Positions 6,406 through 11,659 of a stretch of DNA of 11,659 nucleotides are shown piece by piece; position 1 is the first letter of the stretch, and each line of letters starts with the position of its first letter. The position numbers were made by a program, and so were the translations under genes. Origin of the DNA: Bacillota bacterium (GTDB lineage Bacteria > Bacillota > Bacilli > Alicyclobacillales > SLC66); contig JAKADD010000037.1 of assembly GCA_021820825.1 (NCBI GenBank), positions 1-11,659 on the forward strand, read 5' to 3'. The notes beneath the pieces were generated by a model. That model worked only from the letters and a program-made list of their open reading frames with translations, did not search any database and was not told the origin of the DNA.

Positions 6406-6639
6406 GTGTTTCAATGTCCGATCTGTGGTGAGCTGATGGAAGCCCTCACAAACTACCACTGTACGAGTCGCCATCACATGTCGCGTAAAGAACTGGTGTG
6501 CCAACATGGAATGCCAAAGTACGTGTCGCCCGCGATGAAACGGGAAGTGCAACAATGGATTCGCGCATCGCAGGTGATCACGAGCCTTGATTATGAGGTT
6601 GCGCAAGCGGCGGTTCGGAGCCAGATGCGCAAGGGTTGA
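6406..6639 (+). CDS. Small putative zinc-binding protein, CxxC-H-H (MucR/Ros-like spacing)
   Basis: A soluble protein of 77 residues from GTG 6406, or 83 from ATG 6388. It begins with FQCPICGE; Cys4 and Cys7 form a CxxC knuckle. NYHCTSRHH follows, so a C-x2-C-x10-H-x4-H set can be drawn, close to the zinc finger of MucR/Ros regulators. The next part, HMSRKELVCQHGMPKYVSP, also recalls their HGMTPEEYR and LP region. A helical, basic tail follows. GTG 6406 is preferred because AAGGGAAG (6391-6398) lies seven bases upstream, while ATG 6388 has no ribosome binding site. A 20-codon frame in another register (ATG 6369, TGA 6431) has the best site, GGAAGGA, and could be a leader. The family is not recognised with certainty, and DNA binding is a guess. 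Confidence 0.65.
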   Translation: MFQCPICGELMEALTNYHCTSRHHMSRKELVCQHGMPKYVSPAMKREVQQWIRASQVITSLDYEVAQAAVRSQMRKG

Positions 6640-6658
6640 CGTGAATTCTACAGAGGTT

Positions 6659-6693
6659 GCCCTCGGTGAGTTTCCGGGGGCTTAAATTTTTTT
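6659..6693 (+). terminator. Strong Rho-independent terminator
   Basis: GCCCTCGG (6659-6666) pairs with CCGGGGGC (6674-6681), with one G-U pair and a seven-base loop. TTAAA and a run of seven T (6687-6693) follow. It lies 19 bases after the small zinc-finger-like gene and insulates the ymfF operon from it. Confidence 0.85.
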
Positions 6694-6721
6694 GTATGCT
6701 AGGCATTGGCATACGTATACT
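6692..6721 (+). promoter_or_regulatory. Probable promoter of the ymfF-ymfH operon, with an inverted repeat in the spacer
   Basis: TTGTAT (6692-6697) and TATACT (6716-6721) are spaced 18 bp apart. The -10 is good and the -35 poor. The perfect inverted repeat GTATGC (6694-6699) and GCATAC (6709-6714) fills the spacer and may be an operator. The resulting leader is about 70 nt. Confidence 0.45.
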
Positions 6722-6797
6722 AAAACAGGTCTGCAAGCGCTGCGCTGTCCAAGCGGCGCTGCATGCAATGGTGTTGTACGAGTGGAGGCCGACATGC

Positions 6798-8105
6798 GTG
6801 ACAGAGTGGCTATATGATGATCTGGGCGGCGTGCAGCTTCATGTGCTGCCAACAGAGAAGTATAAGATGGTTTCCGTATTGGCGCAGCTTGAGCGTCCAC
6901 TGCAAAGGGAGCGGGTTACAGCGACGGCGCTGCTCCCGCAGGTACTGCTGCGGGGCACCGAGCAGTACGATGCGCAGGGAAAATTATTGCGTGCTTTTGA
7001 TGATCTGTATGGAGCCCGCGTTGGTGTGCGGGTGAACAAACATGGTGATCTGCAAACGGTTGAGTTCACGATGCAGGTTCCCCATGAGGCGTTCATTGAG
7101 GGCTCCGGGCAACTGTTTGGAGAAGCGATTCGACTCTTTGCGCAGGTCATCATGGCGCCAAAAGTGGAAAACGCAGCTTTTCGGGAGTCCTATGTTGAAG
7201 GGGAGAAGGTGCTGCATCAGCAGCGCATCGAGAATCTGGTGAACGACAAAGTCTCGTACGCCTCAGAACGCTGTGTGCAGGAGATGTGCGGCAGTGAGCC
7301 GTATGGTCTGTCGCGGCTGGGGTATCTGGAGGACGTCGCGCAGATTGACGCTTCTTCACTGTATCATACATATCAGAAACTTCTGCAGGAATCTTTTCTT
7401 CATGTCTATGTGGTGGGACCGGTGGATCCCGCAAACGTGGGAGCCATCTTGCGGCGGGAACTGACTGCGGTCGCAGGGCCGCGCAACTTGCGGGGATCTT
7501 CAGCAACAGTCTCCGTTGCTGCAGGCGGGGGATCAGACATCTTGACGCGGCCGCTTGCCAAAGAGCGCGTCGTTGTCGAACGTCTCGACGTGAACCAAGG
7601 GAAACTGAATCTGGGGCTGCGCACAGGATCGTCCTACGCTGCTGACGATTATCCCGCCTTGATCGTGTATAACGGCATTCTCGGTGGTTTTCCGCACTCG
7701 AAACTCTTTGCCAATGTGCGCGAGAAAGCGAGCCTTGCCTATTATGCGTCCAGTCGTCTGGAAGGTCTCAAGGGTCTGCTGTTCATTCAATCGGGCATCC
7801 AGATTGGCGACTATGAGCGGGCGCGCACAATCATTGGCGAACAGTTGGAAGCGCTCGCGGACGGTGCGATAACGGACGATGAACTGGCGTTTACGCAAGA
7901 GGGGCTTGTCAACCAATATCTGCAATCCGACGATCAACCGTTCACCGGGGCCGTCATGCAGATGTACAAACGTTTCACGGGCCGTGACCGATCCGTGCCG
8001 CAATTGATTGACGAAGTCCGCAAAGTGACAAAGAAAGATGTCGCAGCAGTAGCGCAGACTGTAAAAGTCGACACTGTGTATTTTTTGCGAGACAGGGGGG
8101 TTTGA
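6798..8105 (+). CDS. ymfF: YmfF-type M16 family protein, catalytically inactive partner of YmfH
   Basis: A homologue of zinc peptidases of the pitrilysin/insulinase (M16) family; 435 residues, the usual size. The position of the HxxEH zinc motif, just before RGTEQYDAQGKL (52-63), reads ALLPQ (44-48), so the metal ligands are lost. The C-terminal half keeps the substrate-binding Arg/Tyr pair in FANVREKASLAYYASS (304-319). M16 peptidases often act as an inactive and active pair, and ymfH follows four bases downstream. In B. subtilis this pair is associated with 5-aminopentanol modification of elongation factor P; the actual substrate is unclear. The frame is open back to 6657, but GTG 6798 is chosen because GGAGG (6784-6788) lies nine bases before it and the protein then begins MTEWLYDDLGGVQLHVLPTE, like its relatives. 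The upstream stretch is promoter and leader. Confidence 0.85.
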   Translation: MTEWLYDDLGGVQLHVLPTEKYKMVSVLAQLERPLQRERVTATALLPQVLLRGTEQYDAQGKLLRAFDDLYGARVGVRVNKHGDLQTVEFTMQVPHEAFIEGSGQLFGEAIRLFAQVIMAPKVENAAFRESYVEGEKVLHQQRIENLVNDKVSYASERCVQEMCGSEPYGLSRLGYLEDVAQIDASSLYHTYQKLLQESFLHVYVVGPVDPANVGAILRRELTAVAGPRNLRGSSATVSVAAGGGSDILTRPLAKERVVVERLDVNQGKLNLGLRTGSSYAADDYPALIVYNGILGGFPHSKLFANVREKASLAYYASSRLEGLKGLLFIQSGIQIGDYERARTIIGEQLEALADGAITDDELAFTQEGLVNQYLQSDDQPFTGAVMQMYKRFTGRDRSVPQLIDEVRKVTKKDVAAVAQTVKVDTVYFLRDRGV

Positions 8106-8109
8106 ACGC

Positions 8110-9420
8110 ATGCAGGAAACCCGGTATGAACGGCTTCAGGAGTCCGTCTTTCACGAACGTCTGGAAAACGGGTTGCAGGTATACATACTGCCGAAACAGG
8201 GGTATCGGCAAACATATGCCGGATTCACCACTCGCTACGGTTCTATCGACAGTGAATTTATAGAACCGGAGGGGCAGACCCGCATTCGCGTGCCTGACGG
8301 CATCGCGCATTTTCTGGAACACAAAATGTTTGAGGAAGAGCATGGCGACGTGTTTATGAATTTCGCCAAGACCGGTGCGCAGGCAAACGCCTTCACCACG
8401 TTTGACAGCACAACTTATCTGTTCTCGTGTACAAAGGCGCTGGATGACAACCTGGAAATATTGCTGGATTTTGTGCAGCATCCGTATTTTACCGATGAGA
8501 ATGTTGAGAAGGAAAAAGGAATTATTGGTCAAGAAATAAAAATGTATGAAGACAATCCGAGTTGGCGTGTCTATTTCCAGTTATTAAAGGCCTTTTACGG
8601 AACGTATCCAGCGGCCATCGACATCGCGGGAACCTTGGACTCGATCGCCGCCATTACCAAGGAGGACCTGTACAACTGTTACCGGACATTCTATCACCCT
8701 TCCAACATGGTGCTGGTTGTGGTGGGAGATGTGCGGCCGGAGTCAGTCATTCAGGTGGTCAGGGCCAACCAGGACAAAAAATCGTATAAACCACAGTCGC
8801 CTATCCAGCGTTTTTATCCAACTCTGCCGGAGTATCCGGACCAGGACATGACAGAGAGCCGACTGGCGATTGCCCAACCGAGGGTGCTGTTTGGATTTAA
8901 AGAGCGTCGTGTTGACAGCGATCCTGACCATCGGCAACAGCGGGAAGCGGCGATGGAATTATGGATGGACGCCCTGTTTGGACGCAGTTCCGATCTGTAT
9001 CAGGCCTTGATTGACGAAGGACTCGCCGATCAGGGTTTCAGTACGGAGTACGAACTGACAAGACTGTACGGACACTCCGTGTTCGGCGGCAATTCAAACA
9101 AGCCGAGAGAACTGATCGAACGGGTCAAAGGGGCGTTGCAGGAGTTCGCGCGGGCGGGGGTTCCCGAAGCGGATTTTGAACGTTCCAAACGCAAGGCGAT
9201 GGGCAGGTTTTTGTCTCTGCTTGATTCGCCGCAGGGCATCGCCAGTGTGTTCACCGCGCAGAAACTGCGGGATATGGATATTCTTGCGTCGCTTGACGCA
9301 CTGACGCATCTGCGTCTGGATGACCTGAACGCCGTATTGCGCAATCATGTCGACGATACTCAGTTCGCCGCGTCCATCGTGTGGCCTGAAGAGAAATTGG
9401 AAGGTGCTTCCAGTGATTGA
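8110..9420 (+). CDS. ymfH: YmfH-type M16 zinc metallopeptidase
   Basis: A 436-residue pitrilysin-family (M16) protein with an intact active site. HFLEH (67-71) gives His67 and His71 as zinc ligands and Glu70 as the base. Glu142 in GQEIKMYEDNP (140-150) is the likely third ligand. QANAFTTFDSTTY (91-103) is the conserved strand after the motif, and NNCYRTFYHPSNMVLV-like sequence (from about 183) ends the first domain. The second domain is less conserved, with FGRSSDLYQALIDEGL before the Arg/Tyr region. No signal peptide is seen, so it is cytoplasmic. It probably forms a heterodimer with YmfF, linked in B. subtilis to EF-P modification. ATG 8110 follows the ymfF stop by four bases; G6 at 8095-8100 is the ribosome binding site. 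The next gene starts inside its last codons, so the two are translationally coupled. Confidence 0.88.
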   Translation: MQETRYERLQESVFHERLENGLQVYILPKQGYRQTYAGFTTRYGSIDSEFIEPEGQTRIRVPDGIAHFLEHKMFEEEHGDVFMNFAKTGAQANAFTTFDSTTYLFSCTKALDDNLEILLDFVQHPYFTDENVEKEKGIIGQEIKMYEDNPSWRVYFQLLKAFYGTYPAAIDIAGTLDSIAAITKEDLYNCYRTFYHPSNMVLVVVGDVRPESVIQVVRANQDKKSYKPQSPIQRFYPTLPEYPDQDMTESRLAIAQPRVLFGFKERRVDSDPDHRQQREAAMELWMDALFGRSSDLYQALIDEGLADQGFSTEYELTRLYGHSVFGGNSNKPRELIERVKGALQEFARAGVPEADFERSKRKAMGRFLSLLDSPQGIASVFTAQKLRDMDILASLDALTHLRLDDLNAVLRNHVDDTQFAASIVWPEEKLEGASSD

Positions 9421-10378
9421 AATCACACTATTGCCCGAAGACAGCGGCAAGAAACTGCACCGTTTTGTACGCCAGGCGTTGCCTGGATTGCCGCTGAGCG
9501 GGGTGTACAAGATGATCCGCGTCGGGCGCGTCAAAGTGAACGGGAAAAAGGGTCAGGTGGACACCCTGCTGCAGCCTGGCGACAGCCTGTCGCTCTATAT
9601 TCATCAGGACGAATACGCGGAACTGGCAAAGAGCAGACCAAAATTCAGGGGCATGAGAAGCGATATTGACATCGTCTATGAGGACGCGCATCTACTCGCC
9701 GTCAATAAACCGGTTGACCTGCTGACCCATCCCGATTCGTCAGAGCATAAGGATACACTGATCAACCGGGCGCTCTCCTACCTGTATCTGCGCGGTGAGA
9801 TTGCGGACAGCCGGTCCTTTTTGCCTGCCACGGTCAATCGACTGGACAGGAATACGTCCGGAATTGTGCTGATCGGCAAGGATACGAATACGCTGCGAAC
9901 TTTGTCCGAGGCCATTCGCGACAGACGCGTCGAAAAGACGTATCTGGCCGTTGTGTGGGGGAAGCTCACGGGGGGCGGCGATGTGGACAAACCCTTGCTG
10001 CGTGAAGAGTGGACGAATCGCACCGTGGGGGCGCAGGAAGGCGCCGCCGATGGTCGCAGCGCACTCACGCGCTACCTTGCGCTGGGGTCGGCCGCTGGGT
10101 TCACGCTGGTTGAGATTGCCCTGATCAGCGGACGCACCCATCAGATTCGCGCCCACATGCAGGCGATCGGCCACCCTTTGCTGGGTGACTCCAAATACGG
10201 AGGGAAACCGGCGTTTGACCTCAACCATCAGTTATTGCACGCCTACACGGTAAAGTTGCCGGACGGTCGCCTGTTCGTGGCCGATCCGCCGGCGGATTTC
10301 CTGCGCGTGCTGGCGCAGACAGGACTGAAACGCCATCTGCAGAGCCGCCCGCAGCAGCGGGGAACGGGGGCCGATTAG
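9413..10378 (+). CDS. RluA/RluD-family RNA pseudouridine synthase with S4 domain
   Basis: Converts specific uridines in RNA (rRNA or tRNA) to pseudouridine; the target site is not predictable here. The 321-residue protein has an N-terminal S4 RNA-binding domain (about 11-65, with KMIRVGRVKVNGKKG). A RluA-type catalytic domain follows: HPDSSEHKDTLINRAL (106-121), NRLDRNTSGIVL (142-153) with catalytic Asp145, KTYLAVVWG (175-183), and RTHQIRAHMQAIGHPLLGD (241-259). Asn142 replaces the His of the usual HRLD motif, a variant found in some Firmicute members; the catalytic Asp is kept. The frame is open back to 9347, but GTG 9413 is chosen because GGAAGG (9399-9404) precedes it and the S4 domain then follows directly. 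The start overlaps the ymfH stop by eight bases, so it is the third gene of the ymfF-ymfH operon. Confidence 0.9.
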   Translation: MIEITLLPEDSGKKLHRFVRQALPGLPLSGVYKMIRVGRVKVNGKKGQVDTLLQPGDSLSLYIHQDEYAELAKSRPKFRGMRSDIDIVYEDAHLLAVNKPVDLLTHPDSSEHKDTLINRALSYLYLRGEIADSRSFLPATVNRLDRNTSGIVLIGKDTNTLRTLSEAIRDRRVEKTYLAVVWGKLTGGGDVDKPLLREEWTNRTVGAQEGAADGRSALTRYLALGSAAGFTLVEIALISGRTHQIRAHMQAIGHPLLGDSKYGGKPAFDLNHQLLHAYTVKLPDGRLFVADPPADFLRVLAQTGLKRHLQSRPQQRGTGAD

Positions 10379-10389
10379 GGGCTTCAGAT

Positions 10390-11130
10390 TTAGAGCCCAA
10401 CGAGGCTCCGTACGATTACGCTGGCGAGCAACAGACCGGCTACCGGCGGCACAAACGCGATGCTCGCGGGAGGGTGCAAAACTTTGCGCGGCAGGACCGT
10501 TCCCTCTGTACTGGCGGTCATGGGCGCGTCCTCGCGCGGCGGTCGCGGCTTTTCGAGTGAACAGACGACTGTAACGCCGCTGGCGATGCCGAACTTGCGC
10601 AATTCACGGCGCAGCACACGGGCGATCGGATCAATCGAAGTCTCCGCGATATCCATGACGCGAAACTGCGCAGGATCGATCTTGTTGGCGGCGCCCATGC
10701 TGGAGACGATGGGGATGGCGCGCGCCTTGCACTGGCGAATCAGATGTATCTTTGCGCTGACAGTGTCAATGGCGTCTGCTACGTAATCCAGGCGGCCGGA
10801 AAAGATGTCCGCTGCGGTCTCCTCCAGAAAGAACATGCGTTTTGTTTCCACCACGCACTCGGGATTGATGGCCGTGACGCGTTCTGCCATCACATCGACC
10901 TTGGGTCTGCCAATGGTATCTGTGAGCGCGGGAAGCTGCCGATTGATATTGGTGATGTCGATGACATCCTTATCGACCAACAGCAAATGGCCAACGCCCG
11001 AACGGGCCAACGCTTCGACGGTGTACGAGCCCACTCCCCCCATGCCAAGCACAGCCACTGTGGCATTTTTCAGGATCTCAAGTCCTTCTGGGCCAATCAC
11101 CAGTTCCGTGCGCGAAAAACGATGCGGCAC
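10390..11130 (-). CDS. tcdA: tRNA threonylcarbamoyladenosine dehydratase TcdA (ThiF/E1-like)
   Basis: An ATP-dependent enzyme that cyclises t6A37 of ANN-decoding tRNAs to ct6A. It has the E1-like adenylating fold: GMGGVG (29-34) binds ATP, DKDVIDITNINRQ (53-65) holds the Mg and arginine residues, and ADAIDTVSAK (118-127) is the family signature. FSRTELVIGPEGLEIL (5-20) is the typical start of this subgroup and separates it from ThiF and MoeB. The hydrophobic C-terminal segment (about 223-244) fits the membrane association known for TcdA. GTG at 11128-11130 is preferred over the TTG at 11163, because AGGAG lies eight bases upstream of it and homologues begin at this point. The gene is 246 residues, convergent with the pseudouridine synthase gene (11-bp gap) and divergent from the dehydrogenase gene. 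Confidence 0.92.
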   Translation of the reverse strand: MPHRFSRTELVIGPEGLEILKNATVAVLGMGGVGSYTVEALARSGVGHLLLVDKDVIDITNINRQLPALTDTIGRPKVDVMAERVTAINPECVVETKRMFFLEETAADIFSGRLDYVADAIDTVSAKIHLIRQCKARAIPIVSSMGAANKIDPAQFRVMDIAETSIDPIARVLRRELRKFGIASGVTVVCSLEKPRPPREDAPMTASTEGTVLPRKVLHPPASIAFVPPVAGLLLASVIVRSLVGL

Positions 11131-11145
11131 CAAATCATCTCCTGC

Positions 11146-11176
11146 TTGTGGCGTGGTGTACAATGATCGTATTATA
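11146..11176. promoter_or_regulatory. Overlapping divergent -10 elements for tcdA and the SDR gene
   Basis: The 11-bp palindrome CGTAT-T-ATACG (11168-11178) reads TATAAT on the minus strand (11176-11171), a perfect -10 for tcdA about 40 bp before its start. On the plus strand it reads TATTAT (11170-11175), with TTGTGG at 11146-11151 as an 18-bp-spaced -35. The minus-strand -35 is poor. If both are used, RNA polymerase could occupy only one direction at a time. Confidence 0.45.
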
Positions 11177-11255
11177 CGCTAGTGTCCATCTGTATTGCAC
11201 GACTGTACACTGCGGTGGACGCCGGGCGTTGGTTGAAGTTACGGGGTGAATTGAT

Positions 11256-11659
11256 GTGTCGAATGAGCTGTTTGCAGTGAGCGGCCGCAAGGTGTTGGTG
11301 ACAGGGGCGTCGCGCGGCATCGGTCTGGCGCTTGCCAGAGGGTTTGCGGAGGCGGGAGCGGATGTGGCGCTGACAGCCCGCGGCAGCGATGGATTGGCCT
11401 CGGCTGAGCGGGCTGTCAAAGAAAGCGCGCGCGGCGAGGTGTACAGCCATGTTCTCGATGTGCGGTCAGCCGCGTCGGTGTCAGCGTGCATCGACGCCGT
11501 CGTTGCGACGTTCGGGAAGCTCGATATCCTGATCAATAACGCAGGCCTCAACATTCGCGTTCCCGCTCTGGAGGTGGAGGAGAGCGACTGGAATACCGTG
11601 ATCGACACGGATTTGAAGGGCGCCTTCCTGATGGCGCAGGCGGCTGGCCGAAAAATGGT
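11256..11659 (+). CDS. Short-chain dehydrogenase/reductase, 3'-truncated (gluconate 5-dehydrogenase/FabG-like)
   Basis: NAD(P)-dependent oxidoreductase of the classical SDR family; only the first 134 residues are in the window. TGASRGIG (16-23) is the dinucleotide-binding motif, DV (68-69) contacts the adenine, and NNAG (94-97) with LNIRVPALEVEESDW stabilises the fold. Arg42 at the end of the second strand would favour NADP (inference). The catalytic Ser, Tyr and Lys lie beyond the edge. The wording around NNAGLNIR resembles gluconate 5-dehydrogenase-like sugar and alcohol dehydrogenases more than YmfI. GTG 11256 is the start, with GGGGTGA at 11243-11249. ATG 11254 is out of frame and soon stops. 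The gene is divergent from tcdA. Confidence 0.88.
   Translation, partial: MSNELFAVSGRKVLVTGASRGIGLALARGFAEAGADVALTARGSDGLASAERAVKESARGEVYSHVLDVRSAASVSACIDAVVATFGKLDILINNAGLNIRVPALEVEESDWNTVIDTDLKGAFLMAQAAGRKM

Noticed and set aside
6794..6817. ATG 6794 as the ymfF start, close to the GGAGG site
   Set aside because: It is in another frame and meets a stop after seven codons. GTG 6798 is in frame with the protein.
10379..10398. GGGCTT/GAGCCC hairpin between the convergent pseudouridine synthase and tcdA genes as a bidirectional terminator
   Set aside because: A six-pair stem with one wobble and no T-tract on either strand; it could help end transcripts but cannot be claimed.
11256..11659. SDR gene as ymfI, completing the EF-P modification set
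   Set aside because: It is outside the operon and its NNAGLNIRVPALEVEESDW region resembles gluconate 5-dehydrogenase-like SDRs; the diagnostic C-terminal half is missing.

Overview
The window is a chromosomal stretch of moderately GC-rich DNA that looks like a low-GC-branch Gram-positive (Bacillota), most probably a Bacillales or Alicyclobacillaceae-type organism. This is inferred from the genes: a fused isobutyryl-CoA mutase, a 7Fe ferredoxin of the Bacillus schlegelii type, a type II NADH dehydrogenase, the YmfF/YmfH M16 pair, strong purine-rich ribosome binding sites, frequent GTG starts and sigma-A-like promoters. Species cannot be fixed from the sequence alone. No mobile element, CRISPR array, tRNA or rRNA was seen.

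Layout. (1) 2-2044 (+): the 3' two thirds of icmF, cut by the window edge, followed by three 21-bp tandem repeats ending in a hairpin. (2) 2223-3071 (+): undecaprenyl-diphosphatase uppP behind its own extended -10 promoter. (3) 3072-4456 (+): a leader region with a possible 24-codon peptide containing Pro-Pro-Pro, overlapping an intrinsic terminator, then an MFS transporter. (4) 4457-4612: a 96-nt near-perfect hairpin between the convergent MFS and ferredoxin genes. (5) 4613-4849 (-) 7Fe ferredoxin and 5083-6264 (+) NDH-2, divergently transcribed from a 233-bp intergenic region. That region has good sigma-A promoters for both genes and an 18-bp Rex-operator-like site in the ndh leader. (6) 6406-6639 (+): a small putative zinc-binding protein closed by a strong terminator. 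(7) 6798-10378 (+): an operon of ymfF (inactive M16 homologue), ymfH (M16 metallopeptidase with HxxEH) and an RluA-family pseudouridine synthase whose start overlaps the ymfH stop. (8) 10390-11130 (-): tcdA, convergent with that operon. (9) 11256-11659 (+): the start of a short-chain dehydrogenase, divergent from tcdA.

Functional themes are central metabolism and redox (IcmF, ferredoxin, NDH-2), cell-envelope lipid recycling (UppP), and translation or RNA modification (YmfF/YmfH, linked in B. subtilis to EF-P 5-aminopentanol modification; pseudouridine synthase; TcdA for cyclic t6A in tRNA). The most interesting points are regulatory. They are a proline-rich leader peptide fused to a terminator ahead of the transporter, a Rex-like site that would couple ndh to the NADH/NAD ratio, and two structured non-coding spacers. 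No stretch over 300 bases lacks a gene; the longest intergenic region is 4850-5082.
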